64,000 nt of DNA from Unio delphinus. Taxonomy: Eukaryota > Mollusca > Bivalvia > Unionida > Unionidae. A program made the position numbers and the translations under genes. Shown here one piece after another: positions 12,279 through 20,222 of this stretch. Within the stretch, counting starts at the first letter, position 1; every line of letters begins with the position of its first letter. The DNA lies in NCBI GenBank assembly GCA_029339505.1, contig JAQISU010000248.1, positions 1,082,501-1,146,500 on the forward strand, read 5' to 3'. Under the pieces are notes generated by a model that ran no database searches, was not told the origin of the DNA, and saw nothing but the letters and a program-made list of their open reading frames with translations.

Positions 12279-12743
12279 TCATCGACGTAGTTTTTTAAAG
12301 CCGCTTCCTGCTATCATATTTGCAATATTGCTTTGGTCCCCTTGATTTATCAAGGGAGTTAAAGCCATCGACGCTAATTTTTCGTCTACTGCGTTATTTA
12401 TAATTCTACTAACACTTGCAGGCATTTCCGCTGTAGACGGTAACGGTTTTGAAAATCCTTTGGATTTCATCCGTGATTTCACTAATGATGTTAATTTATT
12501 CTTCGCAGTTGAAAACGCTTTTCCAGCAAAATCTCCAACAGCACTAATACCCTTATCACGAATAACTTCAATTGCTTTCATTCCTAGTTGTTTAGCCAAC
12601 GGCATCACTTTTGGAGCCATTCTCGCAAATAACCCTGCAATGGTATTGCCTAAACCATCTCCGTAGTATGCTCTATAAACTGGAAACCGTGAATTAACTA
12701 CGTAGACGGGGGTTGGTTTATCATGATTGTAGTGTATGATCAT
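12279..12743 (-). CDS. Amphipathic pVI-like internal virion protein
   Basis: 154 residues. After a short tail there is YYGDGLGNTIAGLFARMAPK and a long amphipathic helix (about residues 27-60), then a basic region (NKLTSLVKSRMKSKGF) and a C-terminal GSGFKKLRR. Adenovirus pVI and Polinton analogues use amphipathic helices of this type to disrupt membranes; that role is inferred. Its leader, TTTCTGATTTCAAATA before ATG, is almost identical to that of the next gene upstream. A short palindrome (AAATCC...GGATTT, 12453-12467) lies inside the coding sequence and encodes part of MKSKGF. Confidence 0.6.
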   Translation of the reverse strand: MIIHYNHDKPTPVYVVNSRFPVYRAYYGDGLGNTIAGLFARMAPKVMPLAKQLGMKAIEVIRDKGISAVGDFAGKAFSTAKNKLTSLVKSRMKSKGFSKPLPSTAEMPASVSRIINNAVDEKLASMALTPLINQGDQSNIANMIAGSGFKKLRR

Positions 12744-12774
12744 TATTTGAAATCAGAAACCATTTTTCAATTGG

Positions 12775-12788
12775 AAACGCTAGCGTTT
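12775..12788. repeat. 14-bp palindrome AAACGCTAGCGTTT
   Basis: Perfect palindrome in the spacer between the 12743 and 13816 genes. The same 14-mer is inside the integrase gene at 19147-19160, and a one-mismatch copy is at 8850-8863 upstream of the membrane-protein gene. Confidence 0.8.
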
Positions 12789-12805
12789 TTATTCAGTCTC
12801 GGTGA

Positions 12806-13816
12806 TTAATGACTGTGATACCCACTTTCCACTAACTCGTCAATGAAATCTCGATATGTTTTGATATCCATGATACCACCCTGAAATAATCGTCTACAGA
12901 TATCAGCTGCTTCATTAATTATTTCCGGTGAGTTATTTCCAGCTCGGAAACCTCCTACAAGAACTTCTAATCGTGATATATCATTGATAACACTACCAGG
13001 ACATGAAATCCTTGGATTTCCACTCTTTGAGTTTCCACTGGAATCTCTTAATCCACTTCCGCTATAACCAGTTGCTTCATCCAATTTTTTTTCTTCATCC
13101 TGTTTTTCTAAATCGGTTTCTTGTAATAAATAATCAAGAAAATCATCACGTGGTATTTGTTGTTTTTTAGGTGAAAAAGATATTTTCTTTGCAGGTTGCT
13201 GTCGCCGCCTTTGCAATTTTGGCGGTTTTTGTTGTTGTTTAAACTCTTCGTATTGTTTATACACTATACCCACTGCATTGATATATTGAATATATGATGC
13301 ACTATCCTTCTTAATTCTACCTGTTTTTTCAGTTTTGATTTTGTAGAATATATCAGCCCAGTGAGTTATATTTCTAACAAACTTATGATATTCTGGTTTC
13401 AACATATTTTTCCTGTTTTCATAATTCGTAACAACAAGCTCAGGAATTCCTGTTGGATCAGTCTTATTAATTTCTGCTAACCCCGCCTCGTTAAATATCA
13501 CGCGTAAATCATCAACTGTTCTTTTTGATTCTATTTGTTCTATTTGTTCTGTTTGTTCAGTTTTCGCTGCTATTTTTTCAAGTTCACCAATAACAGATTT
13601 TCCCGTCTCGGGAACATCTCCCAGTATAGCACGCTCTATCCCTTTCGTTGCTGTGGTTACTGGTTTAAACAATTCTTCGGATCCCATAGCAAAATCAGTC
13701 TGAAGACTCTGTCGTTGTTGTAGTTTATTCCGTACAGAGTCACGAATTGGTACAAATCTCCTGATTGCATCCAGTCGTTCACGAGCCAATCGGGTTGTTA
13801 ATGCTTCATTGACCAT
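12806..13816 (-). CDS. Polinton internal virion protein (PY-like), function unknown
   Basis: 336 residues from the chosen Met (MVNEALTTRL); an upstream in-frame Met at 13849 would add 11. The internal start is preferred because a GATTTCAAATA leader precedes it exactly as it precedes the 12743 gene. The protein is charged and probably largely disordered in the middle (Gln/Lys-rich, about residues 190-250). It ends in a conserved helical module (ISRLEVLVGGFRAGNNSPEI) seen in other Polinton structural proteins. A 16-bp palindrome at 13005-13020 lies in frame just before that module. No catalytic motif. Confidence 0.6.
   Translation of the reverse strand: MVNEALTTRLARERLDAIRRFVPIRDSVRNKLQQRQSLQTDFAMGSEELFKPVTTATKGIERAILGDVPETGKSVIGELEKIAAKTEQTEQIEQIESKRTVDDLRVIFNEAGLAEINKTDPTGIPELVVTNYENRKNMLKPEYHKFVRNITHWADIFYKIKTEKTGRIKKDSASYIQYINAVGIVYKQYEEFKQQQKPPKLQRRRQQPAKKISFSPKKQQIPRDDFLDYLLQETDLEKQDEEKKLDEATGYSGSGLRDSSGNSKSGNPRISCPGSVINDISRLEVLVGGFRAGNNSPEIINEAADICRRLFQGGIMDIKTYRDFIDELVESGYHSH
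13005..13020. repeat. 16-bp palindrome GAAATCCTTGGATTTC in a coding region
   Basis: One of a set of AAATCC-n-GGATTT palindromes: 12247-12263 (spacer), 12453-12467 (coding), 13005-13020 (coding) and 15415-15429 (polymerase coding, apparently inserted within a decayed repeat unit). Confidence 0.7.
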
Positions 13817-14015
13817 TATTTGAAATCGCAAACAATTTTTCAATTGCAAAACAATTTTTCAATCCAACCTAACACCATCGTGGAAGTGATCAATCCGAAC
13901 CAGCCATCAATTTTTTATTCACTGATTTCAACAGTTTTGATCAAAAAATGCTAAAAAAAAATTAAAATCTCTATGAGGGACGGTCACAATCAAATAATGA
14001 TAAATGGTTGGTCAA

Positions 14016-14372
14016 TCAAAATTGTTCATTTTCTTGAATTAACGCCCGTAGGTTTCTAACTTTAGAATTAACCTCCTTTTTCAATTCGTATTCGTACCCC
14101 AATTCTTTTCGTATTCGTTCTACGATGGTATACAACGGAGCGAACACACTTACGTCACTGGAAAATGCGAGAGAGTCTTTAATAGAATTCTGAATTCTTT
14201 TGATGAGCGCATACTTCTTTGGTAGCATATATTTATTGTTGTTAACTCCGTATTCTATATCCTGAAAATCAGACATGATTTGATCAGGATTTAACCCATC
14301 TGATAGTTCAATATCCCAACCTTTCAATTTTGAAATCTCGGATAAAATGCTATTCATGTTTTCAGAATTCAT
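14016..14372 (-). CDS. Small hypothetical helical protein
   Basis: 118 residues, predicted mostly helical with charged heptads toward the C-terminus (YEYELKKEVNSKVRNLRAL). I recognise no family. The coding call rests on length, a clean ATG, and the CATTTAGA motif (14395-14402) about 24-30 bp upstream as in neighbouring genes. It lies between the virion block and the HNH endonuclease, both on the same strand. Confidence 0.55.
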   Translation of the reverse strand: MNSENMNSILSEISKLKGWDIELSDGLNPDQIMSDFQDIEYGVNNNKYMLPKKYALIKRIQNSIKDSLAFSSDVSVFAPLYTIVERIRKELGYEYELKKEVNSKVRNLRALIQENEQF

Positions 14373-14416
14373 TATTCTATAACAATTATATATTTCTAAA
14401 TGAAAAATATGACGTA

Positions 14417-14908
14417 TTAGACATAACTAAATTGAATTTTCTGTCCGCTCTTTTTTGAAATAGCCGATCGACAAACCCCCTCTGCAACATATCGTACTGA
14501 GGGTCTACAAATATTGAAATACTTGCCGGCTTCATATATTGATTTAAATACTTTTTCTTCGTTAGTTATTGTATTCAAAGATTTCACAGGTCTCGCTTTT
14601 TTCGAGTATTTCCCAGTCCTTCCTCGTTTGGTATTCTCACTATGTGTGATTGCTTGAAGATTTGATAAGGAATTGTTCTTCGGATTAGAATCAATATGAT
14701 CAATAACAAAACCATCTTTGATCAATCCATGGAAACATTCATACACGAAACGATGATTGTAATATTTCTTCTTTCCAACAGTAAAGAACAAATACCCCAT
14801 ACCATTATCCCACCCAACTGGGTTCTTCAGTCTACGGTTTCTTACAACACCATCACTGGATGCTTCATAATTTGTACTCACTGGGTGTGGTCTGAATTCC
14901 TGGTTCAT
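14417..14908 (-). CDS. HNH homing endonuclease (NUMOD4-HNH-NUMOD1 type)
   Basis: 163 residues in the usual order for free-standing phage and virus homing endonucleases. A NUMOD4-like N-terminus (YEASSDGVVRNRR) is followed by an HNH_3 core with HRFVYECFHG and VIDHIDSNPKNNSLSNL (residues about 50-90), then a C-terminal NUMOD1-like helix-turn-helix (KSIYEAGKYFN). Catalytic His and Asn residues are present in the DHID...NN core. It is not a core Polinton gene and looks like a selfish insertion between the structural and polymerase modules. It is divergently transcribed from the polymerase with 97 bp between starts. Confidence 0.85.
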   Translation of the reverse strand: MNQEFRPHPVSTNYEASSDGVVRNRRLKNPVGWDNGMGYLFFTVGKKKYYNHRFVYECFHGLIKDGFVIDHIDSNPKNNSLSNLQAITHSENTKRGRTGKYSKKARPVKSLNTITNEEKVFKSIYEAGKYFNICRPSVRYVAEGVCRSAISKKSGQKIQFSYV

Positions 14909-15005
14909 TCGTATACTATACTATTTGTCTAATTCATTGACTGATCCATTTGCAGTGATTCATTATATAAAAATCTTTCATTTAGACACTTGTTTTTAGT
15001 ATAGC
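14909..15005 (+). promoter_or_regulatory. Divergent promoter region upstream of the polymerase gene
   Basis: The 97-bp spacer contains a TATA-like TATATAAAAA at 14964-14973 and CATTTAGA at 14979-14986, 20-27 bp before the polymerase ATG. The same TTTAGA-type motif occurs at similar distance before four minus-strand genes, suggesting a shared initiator. Experimental start sites are unknown. Confidence 0.5.
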
Positions 15006-18000
15006 ATGATGGAGTTCAAGAGATTGACTTCGAGAAATGCTAAATTTAATGCTGATAGAGAGTTTAAGAGATTATTGAAAATCAGTCCTAGATTTAATCT
15101 CGATAGACCCAAAAAACGTAACAAACGTCCAAGAGACGGAAATATGAAAGAGTTTAAGAGATTATTGAAAATCAGTCCTAGATTTAATCTCGATAGACCC
15201 AAAAAACGTAACAAACGTCCAAGAGACGGAAACATGAAAGAGTTTAAGAGATTATTGAAAATCAGTCCTAGATTTAATCTCGATAGACCCAAAAAACGTA
15301 ACAAACGTCCAAGAGACGGAAACATGAAAGAGTTTAAGAGATTATTGAAAATCAGTCCTAGATTTAATCTCGATAGACCCAAAAAACGTAACAGATTTAA
15401 TCGCGATAAACCCAAAATCCTTCGGATTTCAAAAACGTCCAAGAGAGATTACCCCTGGAAAGATGCTCAATTCAATCTCGATATAGTTTCTAATACACCA
15501 AAGAATACAATTCTTGATAAAGCCATGATTAGTAAAATCAGAGACTGTTTTAATGAATTCAAGCGTGATGGAGCATCTTATTGTTGGTCAACATTTCGAA
15601 TTGATGGTGTTGTTGATGCTACCATGAATGATGAAAAAGCAGCAGTGATAATTTCACGTGTTGGGGAAAAACGGCATTTTTTCCGAATCAAATTCATTAT
15701 CGAAGTCGATGGCAAATGGATTATTAAGGATAAATTTGAACCAATCCTCAAGAATAAAAAAGCTGTCATTGTGAGTAGAGATTCCAAACCAGGGATTCTA
15801 ACCGGCATTGATAAACCATACTACGAAAGATCTTATCCCGTAACAGCAATGGTTTATGGGATATATCCGTTAAATGATAAACCCGATATCGCAAAACTAG
15901 CTCCTATGAAATATTCGTCAGGGCTTAATTGTGTAGCAGAACGAATACTAGAACACTTCACAAATGCATCCCGAGGAAATAAACTAACTGATCTGCGACG
16001 TAGGAAAATAACCGAGTGGGAACTGACAGTGAAACAGCATGGTGCAAAGATTTCTGATATAGCTAAATTAGAAACATCATTACGATTCCCAATAACCGTT
16101 ATGACGATAACCGGAGAGGTTTTATACGAACCGAAATATAACAAAAATGGAGCACCAATACAGATTATTGATCATAACAAACACGCGTGGACACCTGCGG
16201 TAACAATATTTCCACGAGAACGAACCGTGAAATATATCCCTAAGGAGTTCGTCGGGGATGTTTTCTATGAAGAGAGATTATTTGATGCTATTCATGCGTT
16301 GTGTAAGGATGATCCTGTGTCAGTGTGGTTACTTAGAAGTGATGAAGAATTCGATCAATTTGTAAAACCAAATGGTGAATTATATCGCGTTGAAGAATTA
16401 GATAACAGAATGAGAAAAATCGCTAGTGATTTTTCACCGGAGAATTCCCATGAAAAACTACTCACGGATAGTTTTACTATTCCATCAGTGGTAGCTCACT
16501 TCGCAAGAGAAAAAAACTCATGGCGTCCAACACGAAGTGATTTTCTCGAGGATGTTAAATTGAGTTGCGTCGAATTTGGTCATGGAGGACTGTGGAATAC
16601 GAAATACTCATGTGATGGTATGATTTCAATTGATATATCCGCGTGTTATCCCGGAAGTTTTCTCGGGTATGGGGAATGCGCTGAGTACTTCAAACGATTT
16701 GGACACTCCACGCATGAAATGACTCGTGTTGCGATTAATGGACCATTGCCTGAGTTTGATTTAACCGGATTCGCTCGTGTGATATCATTTGAATTAGCGT
16801 CAGGATTACATCCGTGTAGTTATGTTTGGCTCGGTAGACACCTATCTGAAAAACACTGGATGCCAATAGTGCTATTGAGATATATGATTGATTGTGGTAT
16901 GCTAATATCGTTGATTGTTTCCGATGCTATTATATGCTATCGAGCTCAGAAAGAAGTTTGGCTACCACAACCCAATCTAGATAAAATAATCAACGAACTA
17001 CGAAAACAGTTTCCAGATTTCAGTGAAGAAGAAATAATAAATTGGTCTAAAAAGTTATTTGAAATTAAAAAAGAACAAGCAAAAGATCTCGGAAGAAGAA
17101 TAATCGGTAAATTTACCCAGGGTGGACGATACGATAACGCAAAATACTCTTCGCGGTTGATCATAGATGTCGCTGAATACGATTTTATTGTAGCGGATTT
17201 AATGAAACAGGGAAAACTTGTATCCCGTAAGGATGCTTTTCTATCCAATGGTGAGAAATTAGGTACGGTTGTTACCTACTGTGATGGATATAATTCCCAG
17301 TACACACATTTGAGAAGTTCAATGTTAGCCTATGCTTCTATTAATCTATTTTCGATGATAAACAGATTTCCTAATACCGCGGTTAGAGTGGCCACTGATT
17401 CGATGTATATACACAATAAGTACAAATCAGCTGTAGCGGCATTCACAGATCCGGAGGAAGCGTGGGGGTGTTGGCGATTTAAAAAGGAGATGCTACATGA
17501 GTATTGTGAATCCGCAGACGTTGCCATGGATGATAAATATCTTTGTTGTAACCGTATTGAAATTCAATCAGAATTTTCTAATGCACCACCGGTATCTGAT
17601 CCAGTATGTAGATACAAGACAGTTTATTTAAACGGCTGTGGTGGGTCAGGAAAGACAACTCGTGCAATTGAATTATATCGTGGTGGTGGAAATACTTGTA
17701 TTTCTACTAACATGATTGTGCTAACACCGACTCACAGACTCGCCAGAGAGATGATACAACGAGGGGTAAATGCTTGCACTTATCACAGCTTCTTTCGATG
17801 GAAGGGTGACAAATGGACTCCTGATCGAATGGGTGATAAATTCATTCCTGAAATCATAATCTGGGATGAAATATGCACAGTGTCATTAGATGTATTAAAA
17901 ACATTTCTTGAGTGGTTGTTAACCAAAAACACAAAAGTCGTCATGTGCGGGGATCAAGGCCAACCACCACCATTTGTCGGTGCATCTCCACATGAATGGC

Positions 18001-18701
18001 TAAAGGGTTTTGTAGACTACTATGAAGAAATCACCACTGATTATAGATCACTTGATGAACGATTACGCGAGTTCAAAGCGCTAATTAGATTACAACCGGA
18101 TAGAATCCAATGCGAAATAGCGCGTGAAGTGATTTCAGAAACCCCAATGAATGATTTCTGGGAAGCGTGGAGACCAAACGATTTGATCATTGCAAGTAGA
18201 AAAATAGTCAGGGACACACTTCAGATGAAGTTATTTGAATTGCATAAACAAAAATTTGCAACACTTCCAGTACCGTTATGTTATAGGCCATCGGATACAC
18301 GAAAACAGAATATTGAAGTTGATATTCCAGGACAGAATGAAAAACAAATTCTGGTATTAAATGATATTGTGCTGGTTGATATCAATGTCGTTGAAGATGC
18401 ATTGCGTGCTAATAAATCCCCGTGGACGCTAGGATACGCAGCAACAATACACTCTTCACAGGGATTGACTATATCGGGTACAATTGTTTGGATGGTAGAT
18501 AATCGCATCGAATGGTCAAATTTAGTCTATCTCGCAGTATCCAGAGTACGAAACATAAATCAACTTCGAAGAATTGTCCTCGATGATGAAATCATTGGTG
18601 ATGATAATGACACAACAATAAGTGATATTGATGTTAGCATCATTAATAAAAAACTCTCCGGTTACAAACAACAGGACAAAAAAAAAACAACGAGAATTTG
18701 A
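15006..18701 (+). CDS. POLB: DNA polymerase B fused to a superfamily 1 helicase
   Basis: 1231 residues. Residues about 1-140 are a basic extension with 30-residue repeats. Polymerase motifs follow: motif A DISACYPGS (Asp543), motif B RRIIGKFTQGG (about 697-707) and motif C VATDSMYI (Asp798). The C-terminal third is an SF1 helicase: Walker A NGCGGSGKTT (876-885), Walker B IIWDEI (Asp954), GDQGQPPPF (982 on), and late motifs TIHSSQGLT (about 1147) and AVSRVRN. The role is element replication, coupling synthesis to unwinding. Canonical Polinton polymerases carry no fused helicase, so this is a distinct lineage. The frame ends just past an A10 run (18678-18687), with an HNH domain continuing in the next frame. 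I could not identify exonuclease motifs confidently. Confidence 0.9.
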   Translation: MMEFKRLTSRNAKFNADREFKRLLKISPRFNLDRPKKRNKRPRDGNMKEFKRLLKISPRFNLDRPKKRNKRPRDGNMKEFKRLLKISPRFNLDRPKKRNKRPRDGNMKEFKRLLKISPRFNLDRPKKRNRFNRDKPKILRISKTSKRDYPWKDAQFNLDIVSNTPKNTILDKAMISKIRDCFNEFKRDGASYCWSTFRIDGVVDATMNDEKAAVIISRVGEKRHFFRIKFIIEVDGKWIIKDKFEPILKNKKAVIVSRDSKPGILTGIDKPYYERSYPVTAMVYGIYPLNDKPDIAKLAPMKYSSGLNCVAERILEHFTNASRGNKLTDLRRRKITEWELTVKQHGAKISDIAKLETSLRFPITVMTITGEVLYEPKYNKNGAPIQIIDHNKHAWTPAVTIFPRERTVKYIPKEFVGDVFYEERLFDAIHALCKDDPVSVWLLRSDEEFDQFVKPNGELYRVEELDNRMRKIASDFSPENSHEKLLTDSFTIPSVVAHFAREKNSWRPTRSDFLEDVKLSCVEFGHGGLWNTKYSCDGMISIDISACYPGSFLGYGECAEYFKRFGHSTHEMTRVAINGPLPEFDLTGFARVISFELASGLHPCSYVWLGRHLSEKHWMPIVLLRYMIDCGMLISLIVSDAIICYRAQKEVWLPQPNLDKIINELRKQFPDFSEEEIINWSKKLFEIKKEQAKDLGRRIIGKFTQGGRYDNAKYSSRLIIDVAEYDFIVADLMKQGKLVSRKDAFLSNGEKLGTVVTYCDGYNSQYTHLRSSMLAYASINLFSMINRFPNTAVRVATDSMYIHNKYKSAVAAFTDPEEAWGCWRFKKEMLHEYCESADVAMDDKYLCCNRIEIQSEFSNAPPVSDPVCRYKTVYLNGCGGSGKTTRAIELYRGGGNTCISTNMIVLTPTHRLAREMIQRGVNACTYHSFFRWKGDKWTPDRMGDKFIPEIIIWDEICTVSLDVLKTFLEWLLTKNTKVVMCGDQGQPPPFVGASPHEWLKGFVDYYEEITTDYRSLDERLREFKALIRLQPDRIQCEIAREVISETPMNDFWEAWRPNDLIIASRKIVRDTLQMKLFELHKQKFATLPVPLCYRPSDTRKQNIEVDIPGQNEKQILVLNDIVLVDINVVEDALRANKSPWTLGYAATIHSSQGLTISGTIVWMVDNRIEWSNLVYLAVSRVRNINQLRRIVLDDEIIGDDNDTTISDIDVSIINKKLSGYKQQDKKKTTRI
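15061..15390 (+). repeat. 90-bp in-frame tandem repeat in the polymerase N-terminus
   Basis: Period 90 bp, units beginning at 15061, 15151, 15241 and 15331 (about 3.7 copies), encoding a 30-residue basic unit that starts EFKRLLKISPRFNLDRPKKR. The copies are almost identical; one visible difference is AATATG versus AACATG. This implies recent expansion. The antisense frame (14996-15442) stays open only because of the repeat. Confidence 0.95.
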
Positions 18702-18903
18702 TATTGATGCTGAATTAATAATCACTTTGAAGAAACAACAGAATAATCACTGCGCGAGTTGCAATTGTATAATGCGTTGGCAGTATTCGGATAAGGATCC
18801 TCGCCAATTTACCGTAGACAGAAAAAATAACAATCTCGGTCATGTCAGAAATAATGTGATGTTGACTTGTCTTGAGTGCAATAGACGCAACGGCGCTAGT
18901 TAA
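18688..18903 (+). CDS. HNH nuclease domain in the frame after the polymerase-helicase A10 run
   Basis: Residues after the A-run form a compact Cys-containing HNH fold: CASCNCIMRW, VDRKNNNLGHVRNNV and CLECNRRNG, with two CxxC pairs and the N-rich HNH core. There is no good separate start. A Met at 18622 gives an overlapping frame of 93 residues whose N-terminus is just the shifted polymerase tail. The natural reading is that this domain is the C-terminus of the polymerase-helicase protein, separated by one base in the homopolymer. The cause could be a true mutation, an assembly error or slippage decoding. It overlaps the integrase 3' end by 8 bp, tail to tail. Confidence 0.75.
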   Translation, partial: QREFDIDAELIITLKKQQNNHCASCNCIMRWQYSDKDPRQFTVDRKNNNLGHVRNNVMLTCLECNRRNGAS

Positions 18904-19858
18904 GACCATGCGGTGGCAATTGAGTATCCTCGGGAATCACTTGTAGTTGTTGTCGAGTAAAACCCCGCTGAGGGGCAGTTGAATCCAGTTTATAGACTGG
19001 AGGTCTACCAGTTGATCGTGTTATACTAGATATCTTATGCGTAGTGACGCTCCAAATAGGATCAGTAGCCCTTTTTCTACCCCCTTCAAGCTCTCCTGGT
19101 TCGTATAAGTACCTCACAATGACATTACTACCAAGAATTGGTTGGGAAACGCTAGCGTTTCTAGGGAAATCTTTTTGTGGTTGTACGGGTATTGACTTCT
19201 TTTTAATCGCGTTGATAGGTTTCATGTTGATTGTTCTAGTAATCTCGTTATTCAGTGCAGTAATCACAGATGGTAATCTTTTAACCCATTCACTGGATCG
19301 CTTTTCTTGAATGAATTCTTTTGCGTATTGATATCCAAATAACCGCTCAGCAATCGTCCGATTAAATCGTTCTACAATGGCCTGATCGCGATGTAGCGCA
19401 GTATGCCCTCGTCGTATGGTGACATTATGATGTTTCATTGTAGATAACACTGCACCCTGAAATTCCTTGCCAGGATCAACTTGTAACAGATTTGGCCAGT
19501 GCAGAGGACCTCGTCGATAAATCCTTTCAAATGCAGAAGCGACTTCAGTGGCCGATTTTGTTTTCAGCGGTTCTGCTTCTTTGTATCGACTCGCAACATC
19601 AACTACGGTTAACGCATATTTGTAACCACGATCATGTGGCAGAAATAATATATCAGCCTGATGAACTTCATTAGGAGCGGTCACATCAAAATGCGAGAAT
19701 TGAATTTGTTTAGGCGGTGGTAGATAAATTTGCCATAGTGCCTGTTTGGATAACCAATTAGCCGCAGTGGTTTTTTTCACTTTTGCAGCTCTAGCGAGTT
19801 TATTGATTGCAGCGTTACCCCTCCAGTATCCCGTCGGAGAATAATAAATTGATTCCAT
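18896..19858 (-). CDS. INT: Retrovirus-like DDE integrase
   Basis: 320 residues from MESIYYSPTGYW; an upstream Met at 19876 overlaps the preceding gene and is less likely. The catalytic triad is Asp69 (HQADILFLP), Asp128 (LQVDPGKEF) and Glu163 (QAIVERFNRT), with 34 residues between the last two (D-35-E). The N-terminal helical region resembles the small zinc-free N-domain of Polinton integrases, and the C-terminus is a basic, chromodomain-less tail. It integrates the linear element and generates short target duplications. The start codon lies 4 bp after the PLA2 stop, as if co-transcribed. A 14-bp palindrome (19147-19160) lies in frame within the C-terminal region. Confidence 0.92.
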   Translation of the reverse strand: MESIYYSPTGYWRGNAAINKLARAAKVKKTTAANWLSKQALWQIYLPPPKQIQFSHFDVTAPNEVHQADILFLPHDRGYKYALTVVDVASRYKEAEPLKTKSATEVASAFERIYRRGPLHWPNLLQVDPGKEFQGAVLSTMKHHNVTIRRGHTALHRDQAIVERFNRTIAERLFGYQYAKEFIQEKRSSEWVKRLPSVITALNNEITRTINMKPINAIKKKSIPVQPQKDFPRNASVSQPILGSNVIVRYLYEPGELEGGRKRATDPIWSVTTHKISSITRSTGRPPVYKLDSTAPQRGFTRQQLQVIPEDTQLPPHGLN

Positions 19859-19862
19859 ATTA

Positions 19863-20222
19863 TTAATTACCAGCACCTAACATCAATTTACTTTTCATAG
19901 CCGATTTTATCAAAAATGAAGACAATTTTTCTTTGAAGGATTTATCAGGAATAGCATTTAACGCATGAATTAATTTCACATCCGCGAGATGCCTGTTTTG
20001 CAGATTGCTGCTTTTATAAGCAACATCATGAAGGTGACAGGCCTTATCAATGGCATTTATTGGTTCTTCACCGGGATTGGGTTGATTTTGATTATTGAGT
20101 CTGATATCAAGTCTGGTTCCTGGTCCACAGTAGCTATATCCTGGGAGGTGCTTTTCTCCGGGGTATTTTGCCCATGGGGTTCCAGGGAGTTTTGCTAATT
20201 TGGCTGCGATATCACCTCCTCG
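19863..20222 (-). CDS. Phospholipase A2-like domain (parvovirus-VP1 type), no ATG of its own
   Basis: Reading from the A9 run to the TAA at 19863-19865 gives about 120 residues with no stop. Landmarks are the calcium loop YCGPGT, preceded by KHLPGYS, and the catalytic helix DKACHLHDVAY (His-Asp pair near 20016-20030). This is the compact secreted-PLA2-like fold used by parvovirus VP1 to breach endosomal membranes, also reported in some Polinton/adintovirus relatives. There is no good start codon; one base in the A-run separates it from the zinc ribbon. It sits directly upstream of, and nearly abuts, the integrase. A virion entry role is inferred. Confidence 0.75.
   Translation of the reverse strand, partial: RGGDIAAKLAKLPGTPWAKYPGEKHLPGYSYCGPGTRLDIRLNNQNQPNPGEEPINAIDKACHLHDVAYKSSNLQNRHLADVKLIHALNAIPDKSFKEKLSSFLIKSAMKSKLMLGAGN

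Noticed and set aside
15061..15390. CRISPR-like array
   Set aside because: Repeats are contiguous, without spacers, and in frame within a polymerase gene of a eukaryotic element.
14996..15442. 148-codon minus-strand ORF opposite the polymerase start
   Set aside because: It is only the antisense reading of the 90-bp polymerase repeat; no independent start context or domain.
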